Part shown: piece by piece, positions 1 through 9,333 of the stretch | Position numbering within the stretch: position 1 is the stretch's first letter | Layout of the letters: each line of letters begins with the position of its first letter | Origin: Algoriphagus sp. PAP.12 | GTDB taxonomy: Bacteria; Bacteroidota; Bacteroidia; Cytophagales; Cyclobacteriaceae | NCBI RefSeq assembly: GCF_026652115.1 | Contig: NZ_JAPPSQ010000001.1 | Coordinates: forward strand, 186,001 to 250,000 | Length of the DNA stretch: 64,000 bases | Direction of reading: 5' to 3' | Program-made: the position numbers and the translations under genes | Notes under the pieces: model-generated | The model's input: only the letters and a program-made list of their open reading frames with translations | The model's database searches: none | What the model was told of the DNA's origin: nothing

Positions 1-1232
1 TCAAACCAGTCAATATTTTCATTGACCTCAATATCAATATTAGCCCGACCAATGTGGTAGGTCTTTCCTGAAGCATTTTTACTTTGAATAATCTTGATCC
101 CCTTTTCTTCCAAGGTCTCTTCATTTTCCCCGATCCATTCGAAGGCTTGCGTCTTGGGTAAGGCAATTTTCCCTTCCCTCACCTCCAAACCTAAATCATG
201 GAGCAATTTGCCAAAGGCCTTTTCTTTTTGAAGACTACGAATCGTTTTTTTGAATACAAATTCACCCCCTCTTTCCACTAAAGCCACAGAATTTCCCGCA
301 GAATTATCATTTCCTTTTTCTACAGGAAAATCAGCCTCTCCGTATTTGAACCTCAGTTCGAAGACCATCTTATCCTCCTCCAATTGCTCCCCTTCCTTCC
401 CAAAAAGATCATTGCCTTGATTACCAGGCAATTCTTGAATTTTGAGTAAAACTTCTGGCTTCCCTCGATCTACGGTGATTTCAAAACCTCTTGCATCCAC
501 ATCATACTGTGTCAGCAAAGGAGCCATAAACTTTCGGAAATACGTTGGCTCGAGCTTTTTATCGATGACAATAAATTTCTTATTCAGAAAAGGCTGCAGT
601 TTTTTCCCATCCAAATCTCCTTCGAATTGGAAAAGCTGATCATTGACTATCAACCAAGCCGGTTCTTTACAAATCAAATAGCCGCCTTTGTATTGCCACT
701 CAAGTTTTATTCCTTTGAACTTGATGGTCGGCCAATAGTGCGTATTTTCTGGGTTTTTATGAAAATGGAAAAGGACGGTAGCTTTTTCAGCATTGACTGT
801 TATCTCTTTCCAAGTCGGATTCCCATCACTTCCCATCTCAAACAATCTTTTCCCCACCAAAAGAGGCAAAATTTTGGATCGCTGGATTTCCAATCTAGCT
901 TCCAAAAGAGTTTGGGTAGTTTTGTCCTCAGTTTTGGGATCAAAGATTTTTTGCAAAAAGTCCTTTGGCCTGATATTCTTTTTCTTTGGAATAAAAGATT
1001 TGATCACCTCTTCTGGCTGCATACCATCCATGAGTTTGATCAATTTATAATCTCTTTCATCCAAACCTTCATCAAACTCTTGGGCGTTCGCTGAAGAAAT
1101 ATTTTGGAAAGCATAAGAAAGTCTTCCTTTATCATCTATTTGTACCACAAAGGATTCAAATAGTAATCCAAGATACTCGTGATTAAAAATAGAATAAACA
1201 ATCTGAAAGGGCTTGTCAGCGTCTACTATCAT
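1..1232 (-). CDS. SNF2-family DEAD/DEAH helicase, N-terminal part only (runs off left edge)
   Basis: An open frame starts with ATG at 1232 and is still open at base 1, giving about 410 residues with no stop. The translation begins MIVDADKPFQIVYSIFNHEY and continues through segments such as YLGLLFESFVVQIDD, ATVLFHFHKNPENTHYWPTI and PFLNKKFIVIDKKLEPTYF. I recognise this as the N-terminal accessory region of the roughly 950-residue SNF2-related ATP-dependent helicases of Bacteroidota. The Walker A, DEAH and helicase C motifs would lie beyond the edge, so ATPase activity cannot be confirmed here. The probable role is DNA or nucleoprotein remodelling; the partner is unknown. The gene is separated from lspA by about 190 bases and a terminator. 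Confidence 0.8.
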   Translation of the reverse strand, partial: MIVDADKPFQIVYSIFNHEYLGLLFESFVVQIDDKGRLSYAFQNISSANAQEFDEGLDERDYKLIKLMDGMQPEEVIKSFIPKKKNIRPKDFLQKIFDPKTEDKTTQTLLEARLEIQRSKILPLLVGKRLFEMGSDGNPTWKEITVNAEKATVLFHFHKNPENTHYWPTIKFKGIKLEWQYKGGYLICKEPAWLIVNDQLFQFEGDLDGKKLQPFLNKKFIVIDKKLEPTYFRKFMAPLLTQYDVDARGFEITVDRGKPEVLLKIQELPGNQGNDLFGKEGEQLEEDKMVFELRFKYGEADFPVEKGNDNSAGNSVALVERGGEFVFKKTIRSLQKEKAFGKLLHDLGLEVREGKIALPKTQAFEWIGENEETLEEKGIKIIQSKNASGKTYHIGRANIDIEVNENIDWF

Positions 1233-1385
1233 AAATATTAAGGCTCAACTTGTTATTACATCTCAGCAAAAGACATAATACCAAGGGAAAGAATTTGGGG
1301 CTTTTTTCAAGTATATAGCCCGTAAATTAAGAAAAATAGCGACCCAAAGACGAGTTTTGCTTTGTTTTTTGGGAAAATGAAGCAA

Positions 1386-1419
1386 AAAACCCTGCAATGT
1401 TGGACTATTGCAGGGTTTT
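1386..1419 (-). terminator. Intrinsic terminator after lspA
   Basis: A perfect 13-bp inverted repeat, AAAACCCTGCAAT and ATTGCAGGGTTTT, encloses an 8-base loop. Its minus-strand copy ends in a T-run directly downstream of the lspA stop. It should end the ileS-lspA transcript. Confidence 0.85.
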
Positions 1420-1422
1420 CTA

Positions 1423-2046
1423 TTATTTCTCTAACTCGACTGGCTCTTGATCTTTGGGTTCGGGATGCTTATCGGGAAAAAAGCGTCCCTGAAATATCAA
1501 TATAATCGCAACACCCACGAAAATCGCCGCATCTGCCACGTTAAATATAGGCCATAAAGCCGTGTATTGTCCGCCCCAAAGTGGCATCCATTCAGGCAAA
1601 TAACCTTCCCAAATGTCGAAATAGAACATATCTACCACTTGACCATGGAACCAAGGTGTGGACGCATCATAAGGGGCATTGTTTAACCAAACCCCATAGA
1701 ATATAGAATCTATAAGGTTACCAATAGCGCCGCCTAATATCATCGCTATACATACTATATAAATAGGATGATTTTTCTTTTGTATTATATAATATAAATA
1801 ATAACCGATACCTACCATGGCTACCAACCGGAAAGTAGTCAGAATCATTTTACCGTATTCTGTCCCCAGTTCCATTCCGAAAGCCATCCCGGGATTGGTG
1901 GTATAGTGAAGCTTGAACCAATCGCCAAAAATCTTAATCTGTCCAGGTGTTCCAAAATCCATCTGGAAGTGAACCAACATTTTGACTGCTTGGTCTATGG
2001 CAATCACCAAAAGAGCAATCCCGAAATATTTTAAGTATCTATTCAT
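1423..2046 (-). CDS. lspA: Lipoprotein signal peptidase (signal peptidase II)
   Basis: This inner-membrane aspartyl protease removes the signal peptide of diacylglyceryl-modified prolipoproteins. The 207-residue protein has four hydrophobic segments and the two catalytic aspartates in GNLIDSIFYG (D113) and FNVADAAIF (D172). An insertion of about 40 residues between them (NAPYDASTPWFHG through MPLWGGQ) makes it longer than the E. coli protein; such insertions are common in Bacteroidota. A charged C-terminal tail ends the protein. It follows ileS by 17 bases and is probably cotranscribed, the same pairing seen in many bacteria. A strong terminator lies just downstream. Confidence 0.96.
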   Translation of the reverse strand: MNRYLKYFGIALLVIAIDQAVKMLVHFQMDFGTPGQIKIFGDWFKLHYTTNPGMAFGMELGTEYGKMILTTFRLVAMVGIGYYLYYIIQKKNHPIYIVCIAMILGGAIGNLIDSIFYGVWLNNAPYDASTPWFHGQVVDMFYFDIWEGYLPEWMPLWGGQYTALWPIFNVADAAIFVGVAIILIFQGRFFPDKHPEPKDQEPVELEK

Positions 2047-2063
2047 TTCTATTTTTTCAGCAA

Positions 2064-5000
2064 TCAGGCCTTTTCAACCAAAACTGCAATCTCAAAATCA
2101 TCCATATCCAAGACTGTTCCTTTTTCAGCTTCCGCTGAAAGCTTCAAACTCAAAGCTTGAGTTTCGGACTGAATATATTCTCCGAAAGACTGAACGGCCT
2201 TGGTCACTAATTCATTTCCTTCGGCCACTTGGATTTTGATTTTATCTTGAACTTCCAGCCCCATGTCTTTTCTAAGATTCTGGATTCTGTTAACCAAATC
2301 ACGCGCTACTCCCTCCTGCTTCAATTCATCTGTCAAGGTTACATCCAAAGCTACAGTTACTCCGGCATCAGAAGCTACAGACCAGCCAGGGATATCCTGA
2401 GAAGAAATCAAGACTTCATCCAACAAGATTTCTATCGTTTCACCTTCCACAGCTACAGGGAACTTACCTTCTCTTTCGATTTGGGCAATTTCATCTTGTC
2501 CCCATGATTTGATAGCCGCCACGACAAATCTCATCTTAGGCCCTAGTTTTTTACCCAAAACAGGCAGATTAGGTTTTACATCTTTAACCAAAATTCCGGA
2601 TGCATCATCGATATACTCGATTGCTTTGATATTTACCTCGGTCTTGATCAGGTCCTCAACGTGCTCAATCTGAGCCTGAACCTTCTTACTCAACACAGGA
2701 ATCAAGATTCTTTGAAGCGGCTGACGAACTTTTAATTTTTCTTTCTTTCTCAAGGAGTGAACCAGTGAAGAGATTGTTTGCGCCAAATCCATGCTGGCTT
2801 CCAGATCACTATTGATCAATGCTTGATCTGCTGCTACCCAATCCGTCAAGTGAACGGATTCTTTCCCTTCAGCACCCGTCTCAGTCAAGTTGTTGTATAA
2901 CCAATCGGAATAGAAAGGAGCAAATGATGACATCAATTGAGTAAGGGTCAGCAAGCACTCATACAATGTTTCGTATGCAGCCTGTTTATCCGCATTCATA
3001 TCCCCTCTCCAGAATCTCTTTCTGGCCAATCTCACATACCAGTTGGATAATTGATCCACGGTAAAGTTCATGATGGCACGAGTAGCTCTTGTCGCATCAT
3101 AATTGTCCATGGCTTCTTCCACCTCAGCGATCAAAGACTGAAGTTTAGAGATAATCCATTGATCCAACTCTGCTCTTTGTGCAACGGGTACCGCCTTACT
3201 TTTGTCATAAACAAAAGCGTCCAGATTTGCATAAAGCGCAAAGAAATTATAGGTATTCTGAAGGGTACCAAAGAAGCGTCTCTGCACTTCTGTCACACCA
3301 TCCAGATTGAATTTCAAGTTATCCCATGGATTGGCATTGCTAAGCATATACCATCTTAAGGCATCTGGACCATATTCTTTCAAAGTCTTGAAAGGATCCA
3401 CAGCATTGCCCAATCGCTTGGACATTTTGTTGCCGTTTTTGTCCAAAACAAGGCCATTGGCGATCACATTTTTGAAAGCAACACTATCAAATAGCATCCC
3501 TGCAATGGCATGAAGTGTAAAGAACCATCCACGAGTCTGGTCCACACCTTCAGCAATGTAATCAGCTGGATAATTAGCCTTAAATACCTCTTCGTTCTCG
3601 AACGGATAATGCCATTGCGCATAAGGCATGGCACCTGAATCGAACCAAACATCAATCAAATCTGGCTCACGGAACATTTTCTCTCCTTTTTCGGAGATCA
3701 ATACTACGTCATCCACATAAGGTCTATGCAAATCCAACTCTTTCCCTTCATATGGAGATTTTTCCATGTAACCAGCAGCGATGGATTTTTCGATCTCAGC
3801 ATTCAATTCAGCAATCGAACCGATACATTTCTCTTCAGTCCCATCACTTGTTCTCCAGATAGGAAGTGGGGTTCCCCAGAATCTTGAACGGCTCAGGTTC
3901 CAGTCCACCAAGTTTTCCAACCAGTTTCCGAAACGACCTGTACCGGTTGCCTCAGGTTTCCAGTTGATGGTTTTGTTCAATTCCACCAATCTATCTTTGT
4001 AAGCGGTGGTTTTGATAAACCAGCTTTCCAAAGGATAATAAAGAACAGGCTTATCAGTTCTCCAGCAGTGGGGATAACTGTGCTCGTATTTCTCTACTTT
4101 GAAGGCTTTATTTTCATTTTTCAAGATGATGGAGATGATTACATCCGTGTTTTTGTAATCCGGGGCATTCTCATCATCCTCAGTATAATTTTTTACATAG
4201 AAATCAGAAGCACCATATTCTTTATGAGCTGTGATTCCATGCTCCTTCATTTTTGCAGCCAAATACTCCCCCACTACAGGCAAGAATTTTCCTTGCTTAT
4301 CGACAACAGGGATGTCATTTCCCAAATCATCTTTGACAAATACACCTGGCACATTATTTTGAACCAATGTTCTAAAGTCATCCGCACCAAAAGCTTTCGC
4401 CAAGTGCACGATACCAGTACCGTCTTCTGTCGTCACATAATCTCCAGAAACCACTGTAAACGCCGGATTCGGAAGTGCCAAAGCATCAATTGGGAACAAT
4501 TGCTCGTATCCCCAGCCCAGCATATCCTTGCCCTTGAATTCAGCAACGATCTCATAAGGGATCAATTTATCACCTGCCTTGTAATCCTCCACCTTCAGGT
4601 CGTTTGCCTTTGGATTCAGATAGGCTGCCATTCTGGCTTTCGCCAAAATCACAAATTCAGCTTCGTGAGTATATGGGTTGAAAGTTTTCACTTTCACATA
4701 ATCCAAGTTTTCACCTATCGCCAAAGCTGAGTTGGAAGGCAAAGTCCAAGGAGTAGTCGTCCAGGCCAAGATGAAGGTATTTTCCTCCCCTTTCAGTTTA
4801 AACTGAGCAGTAATAGAAGTATCCTTCACATCCTTGTAGGTACCTGGTTGGTTCAACTCATGAGAGGACAAACCAGTCCCTGCAGCCGGAGAATAAGGCT
4901 GAATCGTATAGCCTTTGTATAGAAGATCCTTGTCGTACAACTTCTTCAACAAGTACCATAGAGTCTCAATGTATTTGCTATCGAAGGTGATGTATGGATC

Positions 5001-5438
5001 ATCCAGATCCACCCAATAACCGATTTTTTCGGTCAGGTCATCCCATTCATTTTTGAAGCGCATGACAGTTTCACGACACTTCTTATTGTATTCTTCAACA
5101 GTGATTTTGGTACCGATATCCTCTTTGGTGATTCCCAGTTCTTTTTCTACCTGAAGTTCAACAGGAAGACCGTGGGTATCCCAACCTCCTTTACGCTTCA
5201 CTTGGAAACCTTTGAGAGTCTTATAACGGCAGAAAATATCCTTCAGAGTACGAGCCATCACGTGGTGAATACCCGGAGTACCATTTGCCGAAGGGGGACC
5301 TTCAAAAAAGGTAAAGGTCTCCGCACCATCGCGGTTTGCAATTGACTTTTCGAAAATCTGATTTTCTTTCCAATACTGAAGGATGGATTCCCCTATATGA
5401 GGATAATCCACCTGTTTAAATTCCTGATACGTTTTCAC
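2064..5438 (-). CDS. ileS: Isoleucyl-tRNA synthetase
   Basis: Charges tRNA-Ile with isoleucine in the cytosol. The class I signature appears as GTPGIHHV near residues 53-60 and the second signature as NKMSKRLGN in the last third; the CP1 editing domain lies between. The active-site variant and the length of 1124 residues fit the longer IleS clade. The frame is open back to an ATG at 5510, but I place the start at GTG 5438. The sequence AGAAAGGATATT precedes it, the protein then begins MKTYQEFKQVDYP as relatives do, and a TATCTTTG -7 element at 5510-5517 puts the transcript start inside the longer frame. lspA follows in the same direction. Confidence 0.96.
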   Translation of the reverse strand: MKTYQEFKQVDYPHIGESILQYWKENQIFEKSIANRDGAETFTFFEGPPSANGTPGIHHVMARTLKDIFCRYKTLKGFQVKRKGGWDTHGLPVELQVEKELGITKEDIGTKITVEEYNKKCRETVMRFKNEWDDLTEKIGYWVDLDDPYITFDSKYIETLWYLLKKLYDKDLLYKGYTIQPYSPAAGTGLSSHELNQPGTYKDVKDTSITAQFKLKGEENTFILAWTTTPWTLPSNSALAIGENLDYVKVKTFNPYTHEAEFVILAKARMAAYLNPKANDLKVEDYKAGDKLIPYEIVAEFKGKDMLGWGYEQLFPIDALALPNPAFTVVSGDYVTTEDGTGIVHLAKAFGADDFRTLVQNNVPGVFVKDDLGNDIPVVDKQGKFLPVVGEYLAAKMKEHGITAHKEYGASDFYVKNYTEDDENAPDYKNTDVIISIILKNENKAFKVEKYEHSYPHCWRTDKPVLYYPLESWFIKTTAYKDRLVELNKTINWKPEATGTGRFGNWLENLVDWNLSRSRFWGTPLPIWRTSDGTEEKCIGSIAELNAEIEKSIAAGYMEKSPYEGKELDLHRPYVDDVVLISEKGEKMFREPDLIDVWFDSGAMPYAQWHYPFENEEVFKANYPADYIAEGVDQTRGWFFTLHAIAGMLFDSVAFKNVIANGLVLDKNGNKMSKRLGNAVDPFKTLKEYGPDALRWYMLSNANPWDNLKFNLDGVTEVQRRFFGTLQNTYNFFALYANLDAFVYDKSKAVPVAQRAELDQWIISKLQSLIAEVEEAMDNYDATRATRAIMNFTVDQLSNWYVRLARKRFWRGDMNADKQAAYETLYECLLTLTQLMSSFAPFYSDWLYNNLTETGAEGKESVHLTDWVAADQALINSDLEASMDLAQTISSLVHSLRKKEKLKVRQPLQRILIPVLSKKVQAQIEHVEDLIKTEVNIKAIEYIDDASGILVKDVKPNLPVLGKKLGPKMRFVVAAIKSWGQDEIAQIEREGKFPVAVEGETIEILLDEVLISSQDIPGWSVASDAGVTVALDVTLTDELKQEGVARDLVNRIQNLRKDMGLEVQDKIKIQVAEGNELVTKAVQSFGEYIQSETQALSLKLSAEAEKGTVLDMDDFEIAVLVEKA

Positions 5439-5509
5439 AATATCCTTTCTTGTGGAGATTAGGTGAAGAATGCAGGCAGCAAAAATGCCATCCCGCTCAA
5501 AACAAGCCA

Positions 5510-5517
5510 CAAAGATA
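5510..5517 (-). promoter_or_regulatory. Putative -7 promoter element for ileS-lspA
   Basis: Minus-strand TATCTTTG matches the Bacteroidota -7 consensus TAnnTTTG exactly. Transcription would begin about seven bases downstream, near 5503, leaving a leader of about 65 bases before the GTG at 5438. A well-spaced -33 TTG is not obvious. Confidence 0.5.
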
Positions 5518-5616
5518 GAAGAAATGCGCTTCGGGGGAAAGAAAAAACAAATCCCTTCTGACTTATCCCTTTAGCATTGAGCCATAATGATTCATATCCA
5601 GGAATTTTCAGTAAAA

Positions 5617-5649
5617 AAATAGGCCATCCGATCAATGGACAGCCTATTT
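5617..5649 (-). terminator. Hairpin terminator after the 5673-6722 gene
   Basis: AAATAGGC and GCCTATTT form the outer stem and CCAT/ATGG an inner stem, just after the stop of the secreted-protein gene. On the minus strand the hairpin is followed by a T-run. Confidence 0.7.
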
Positions 5650-5672
5650 GAGAAACCCGCTAAACCTAATCT

Positions 5673-6722
5673 TTATTTTGTCATTTCTGCCAAATTTGCC
5701 ATACCTGCATCAATCAAATCTTTCATTGATCCAGAAGCCGCATTGACATAAGCATCATGATCACACTCTGCAAAGTGAGAAGCCACTTTTTTCTGATCTC
5801 CAGAAGTCATGACCAACTGAGTATATCCTGTTTTTGAGAACATTTCAGATTGGGCCTGAGTCACTTCTTTGATTTTTTTGTCCGCAAATACTCCTTCAAA
5901 AGAAACAGCCTTTTTTGGCTCAACTTTGGCATGGAACAATGGATTGCTTCCGATATCCAATCCGGAAACAAATCTTACCTGAGAAAGCAAATTAGCTCCC
6001 CCTCCACCAATGGATCTGTTGTTCTCACTAGGATCTACAATTGGATCAATTCTATAATCAATCTTAGCTTTCACTGAGGTCGTCTTGGTCCATTGAGAAG
6101 CATCCGCATCCAAATTGACGAAAGGAAACACAAAATTGACATCGGCAACGTAGACATTCTCCAAGGCCTTTGACATTTTGGGAGTAGGGTCTGTCAAGTT
6201 AAATCCGAACTTCTCTTTTCCACTATTGGAGACCTTTTTCACCAAGTAATCAAAGCCCTCTGGAGTGACCATTACAAATCCCTGAGCCTGTGCATCGGAT
6301 GAGGCTCCTCCATTTACCAATGTCCAATCAGAGAAATACTCAAACTTTTGAACATCTCCTGCTGTAATAATCTCAAAACCCTGACTAGTCAGTTGACTTA
6401 CAAAATCTGCATAGGCATCATTGATCATTTTTTGAAAATCATCCACATCAACTCCGGAAATCTGAACACCCAGGCTCGTTGATGTCCCAGAAGTGAAAGT
6501 GGTTCTATCTGCTCTTTCTTTTTTGGAGCCAGAAACAGAAGCAGAAGCCTCTTCATACACTTCAAAAAGTGCCTTGAAACTCTTAATAAATACCTTTTTA
6601 GGGGCTTTGGAATGCTGATTTTTCTTGTTGTAGCTGGTGACCTTTATATCTTTTTCTGTGAGAACCGTTCCCGGCATGAACTCTATGAATAAGAACAGGA
6701 AAACAAATAATAGACTTTTCAT
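5673..6722 (-). CDS. Secreted protein of unknown function
   Basis: I do not recognise this 349-residue protein. It starts with a hydrophobic stretch (MKSLLFVFLFLFIEFMPGTV) that looks like a signal peptide, although a clear AQ-type cleavage site is missing. The mature part is mixed alpha/beta, with a glycine-rich turn (SIGGGGANLL) and a hydrophobic segment NVYVADVNFVFPFVNL. There is no lipobox. It stands alone: ileS upstream on the chromosome has its own promoter, and hairpin terminators flank the gene on both sides, so it is probably monocistronic. A periplasmic or surface location is inferred from the signal peptide only. Confidence 0.75.
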   Translation of the reverse strand: MKSLLFVFLFLFIEFMPGTVLTEKDIKVTSYNKKNQHSKAPKKVFIKSFKALFEVYEEASASVSGSKKERADRTTFTSGTSTSLGVQISGVDVDDFQKMINDAYADFVSQLTSQGFEIITAGDVQKFEYFSDWTLVNGGASSDAQAQGFVMVTPEGFDYLVKKVSNSGKEKFGFNLTDPTPKMSKALENVYVADVNFVFPFVNLDADASQWTKTTSVKAKIDYRIDPIVDPSENNRSIGGGGANLLSQVRFVSGLDIGSNPLFHAKVEPKKAVSFEGVFADKKIKEVTQAQSEMFSKTGYTQLVMTSGDQKKVASHFAECDHDAYVNAASGSMKDLIDAGMANLAEMTK

Positions 6723-6835
6723 AATTTTTGAATGGTTAGGTTCCCAAAATTGAGAGGAATACCATTCCTAAAAAATGAGGCATTTGTCGTATTTTGATCC
6801 TAGGTCATTTGGTCCTATTCATATAAAAAAAAATA

Positions 6836-6859
6836 AAGCCGGAGTTTATTCCCCGGCTT
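6836..6859 (-). terminator. Intrinsic terminator after the RsmB-type gene
   Basis: AAGCCGG and CCGGCTT enclose a 10-base loop. On the minus strand a long T-rich tract (the A-run at 6826-6833 on the plus strand) follows immediately. Confidence 0.8.
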
Positions 6860-6875
6860 CGTACTTATCTTTTAA

Positions 6876-8066
6876 TCAAGGCTTTCTTTGGAGCCTGGCA
6901 ATGTAAAATCCATCAAACCCACTCTCTTGAGCCAATACTTTCTGATCTTCAATCAATTCGAAATCCTGACCAGCTTCTGATGCCAGGAATTTCTCAACTT
7001 GATTTTGATTCTCTGAAGGAAGAATACTACAAGTTGCATAAACCATTTGCCCTCCTTTTTTTACCATGGAAGAGTAGGACTGAATGATCTCCTGTTGCGT
7101 CTTTTGAACATCTGCTATGGATTCAGGGCTCAATTTCCATTTGGTATCAGGATTTCTTCTCAAAACTCCCAATCCGGAACAAGGCACATCCAAAAGCAAT
7201 CTATCGGCGGATTCTTTCAATCTTTTGATGGTTTTTGAACCTTCAATAACCTTTCTCTCGATGATAGAAACTCCATCTCTTCGAGCTCTCAATTTGGTCT
7301 GCTGAAGTTTCCACTCCTCCACATCCATGGAAAGAATCTTTCCTTTGTTGTCCATCAATGCCGCCAAGTGTAGGGATTTTCCACCTGCTCCGGCACAGGC
7401 ATCAATTACTCTCATTCCCGGCTCCACTGCCAAAGCTGCTGCAACCAATTGGGAAGAAGCATCCTGAACTTCAAAAAGCCCTTCTTTGAATGCTGGATTT
7501 CTAAAGACGTTTTGCCTTTCTTCCAAGATCAAAGCATCCGGATAGCCTTTGACGATGTAGGTTTTGATCCCATCTTCAGCCAATTGATTCTTCAACCTTT
7601 CTCTGGTTGTTTTCAAAGTATTCACGCGAAGGACTACTTCCGCTTCCTCATTTAAGCTATGGATTTCTTGCTCCCACTTGTCACCAAGCTCCTTTTGTCC
7701 CATCTCATGAAGCCAAGTCGGAATAGACTCCAACAAAGATGGATCTTCCAATTTTTCGTATTTCGCTTTGATCCTTTCCGGGTTGATTCCAGAAAACTCC
7801 TCCCATGGTGGCAAGGAATGTCCCTGCATCAACCAATAGGTTCCAAACAAATCCCAATAACTTTCTGAAGGACTCAAATAATTGATCAATCTCCACCAAC
7901 GAACCATTTCATAGGTGGTTTCAGCGATAAAAGATCGGTCCCTTGCTCCCCACTTCGGGTTGGACTTCAGGGTGCGCTCGATCACTTTGTCAGCATATTG
8001 TCCTTCTTTGAAAATTGCTTCCAAAGCGGAATGGACTCCTCGAATTGTATTGTTATGTAGCTTCAT
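6876..8066 (-). CDS. rsmB: RsmB/NOL1/NOP2/sun-type RNA (cytosine-5-)-methyltransferase
   Basis: A SAM-dependent enzyme that methylates cytosine C5 in rRNA, probably 16S rRNA C967, but the exact base is inferred. Motif I is DACAGAGGKSLHLAAL, motif IV with a catalytic-type cysteine is LLLDVPCSGLGVLRR, and motif VI with the nucleophile is YATCSILPSENQ. An N-terminal helical region of about 150 residues precedes the catalytic domain. The frame is open back to GTG 8084, but a TACCTTTG -7 element overlaps that codon (8084-8091), so the start is placed at ATG 8066 (MKLHNNTIRGV), giving 396 residues. A terminator lies downstream. Confidence 0.88.
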   Translation of the reverse strand: MKLHNNTIRGVHSALEAIFKEGQYADKVIERTLKSNPKWGARDRSFIAETTYEMVRWWRLINYLSPSESYWDLFGTYWLMQGHSLPPWEEFSGINPERIKAKYEKLEDPSLLESIPTWLHEMGQKELGDKWEQEIHSLNEEAEVVLRVNTLKTTRERLKNQLAEDGIKTYIVKGYPDALILEERQNVFRNPAFKEGLFEVQDASSQLVAAALAVEPGMRVIDACAGAGGKSLHLAALMDNKGKILSMDVEEWKLQQTKLRARRDGVSIIERKVIEGSKTIKRLKESADRLLLDVPCSGLGVLRRNPDTKWKLSPESIADVQKTQQEIIQSYSSMVKKGGQMVYATCSILPSENQNQVEKFLASEAGQDFELIEDQKVLAQESGFDGFYIARLQRKP

Positions 8067-8083
8067 CAGAAAGAAATTCTGCA

Positions 8084-8091
8084 CAAAGGTA
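8084..8091 (-). promoter_or_regulatory. Putative -7 promoter element for the RsmB-type gene
   Basis: Minus-strand TACCTTTG fits TAnnTTTG. It predicts a very short leader before ATG 8066 and argues against translation from GTG 8084. Confidence 0.45.
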
Positions 8092-8123
8092 GTTTTTCTT
8101 TCTGAGTCTTTTGATTTCGAAGG

Positions 8124-8445
8124 CTAAAAGGGTTGAAATAGGAAAGAAATTCTGATACCCTCCCGCGCTACAGCTGAGCCATAGTAGTATCGGTATCCAT
8201 AATAATTAGAAAGACCTATGTATTGATAATTGGGAAAGGATATGTAACCGAAAGACAAATAGGGTTCTTCATTATAAAGAATACTTTGTTTTTTGAATTC
8301 TATAAAATTAGCTCTGACTCCCAAATCTTGTCATGAGCTTTTCCCAATAATCTCCATCAAGCTCGAAATAGAGCTTCCCCTTTTCTTGAGAAAAAAGCAG
8401 GATAGGAAGTGTCAAAAAGAATAAAAGTAAAAGTGTTTTTTTCAT
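8124..8445 (-). pseudogene. Frameshifted small secreted / outer-membrane-like protein
   Basis: ATG 8445 opens a 45-codon frame with a clean signal peptide (MKKTLLLLFFLTLPILLFSQ), then EKGKLYFELDGDYWEKLMTR, and stops at 8308-8310. A second frame, one base on, is open from about 8330 to the stop at 8124 and reads GVRANFIEFKK through an aromatic-rich stretch to GIRISFLFQPF, which resembles the end of a beta-barrel strand series. Removing one base from the TTTGGG run at 8320-8325 joins them into a 106-residue protein with no stop. This is either a recent +1-base mutation, a sequencing error, or two unrelated frames. Signal peptide and barrel-like terminal phenylalanine favour one broken gene. Confidence 0.5.
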
Positions 8446-8496
8446 AGTGGTTTCTTTGGTTTTACTTTTACGATCCAATTCAGCCATTCGCTACAC

Positions 8497-9333
8497 ATGA
8501 TCAATTACAATTCCTTGGTAAAAAACTGGGCTTCAGAACTGGAAATCTATGATTTTCAAGAAGCCCAAAATTTGGTTTCGTGGCTATTTGAACACCATTT
8601 GGGACTCAAACCAATGGAAAGAATCAATCTTGTCGATGATCAAAATTTGCCAAAGCAATTGTTTGTTGATTTTGAAAAACTGAAAACAGGAGAACCCATC
8701 CAATATATCTTGGGAAAAGCCCCTTTTTATGGCCGAGAATTTTTCGTCAATCAGGACACTTTGATTCCAAGAAATGAGACGGAAGAATTGGTTCATTTGA
8801 TTATCAAAGAAAATCCACAACCCAACCTAAAAATCCTAGATATCGGGACAGGTACAGGCTGTATTCCCATTTCATTATTTCTAGAGATGAACTCCGCCAA
8901 AGTATCTGGAATAGATGTTTCTGGGAAAGCTTTGGAGATTGCCAAAAAGAACGGGGAAGCTCATAATGCTCAAGTGAATTGGTTGGTTTGTGATATTTTA
9001 AAAAACCCAATTCCAGAAAATGATTTGGATATTTTGGTTAGCAATCCACCTTACATCCCTGAGCAAGGCAAAGCATTGATGCATAAAAATGTGCTGGATT
9101 ACGAGCCAAACTTAGCGCTTTTCGTTCCTGATTCGGACCCTTTGTTATTTTACAGAGAAATAGCCCAAAAAGGACTTTTAGCACTAAAAAAAGGAGGTAA
9201 AATCTATTTTGAAATCCACGAGGAATATGGAAAAGGTGTCGTGGAACTAGTACAAAAACTGGGGTATATGCAAGTCCAATGTATCCAGGATTTGAATGGA
9301 AAGGACAGGATTGTGAAAGGAAAACTTGAGTAG
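8497..9333 (+). CDS. prmC: Peptide chain release factor N5-glutamine methyltransferase
   Basis: Methylates the GGQ glutamine of release factors RF1 and RF2 with SAM, tuning translation termination. The 278-residue protein has an N-terminal helical domain that contacts the release factor, with GEPIQYILGKAPFYGREF around residue 70. The Rossmann motif LDIGTGTGCIPISL and the catalytic NPPY motif (LVSNPPYIPEQG) follow. Length and motif order are those of PrmC/HemK. The gene is divergent from the broken secreted gene, and the start at ATG 8497 fits the family. No partner such as prfA is adjacent. Confidence 0.93.
   Translation: MINYNSLVKNWASELEIYDFQEAQNLVSWLFEHHLGLKPMERINLVDDQNLPKQLFVDFEKLKTGEPIQYILGKAPFYGREFFVNQDTLIPRNETEELVHLIIKENPQPNLKILDIGTGTGCIPISLFLEMNSAKVSGIDVSGKALEIAKKNGEAHNAQVNWLVCDILKNPIPENDLDILVSNPPYIPEQGKALMHKNVLDYEPNLALFVPDSDPLLFYREIAQKGLLALKKGGKIYFEIHEEYGKGVVELVQKLGYMQVQCIQDLNGKDRIVKGKLE

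Noticed and set aside
627..1094. 155-codon plus-strand frame at the left end
   Set aside because: It is antisense to the SNF2 helicase coding region, which has recognisable conserved segments through the same bases.
4068..4730. 220-codon plus-strand frame inside ileS
   Set aside because: It lies wholly antisense to a conserved catalytic gene, has no recognisable domain, and its composition is that of a shadow frame.
8331..8345. Programmed -1 frameshift at a GGGAAAA heptamer in the small secreted gene
   Set aside because: The heptamer is not in the correct phase and the second frame needs a +1 shift downstream of it; a stop at the TGA in CATGACA also blocks an earlier switch.
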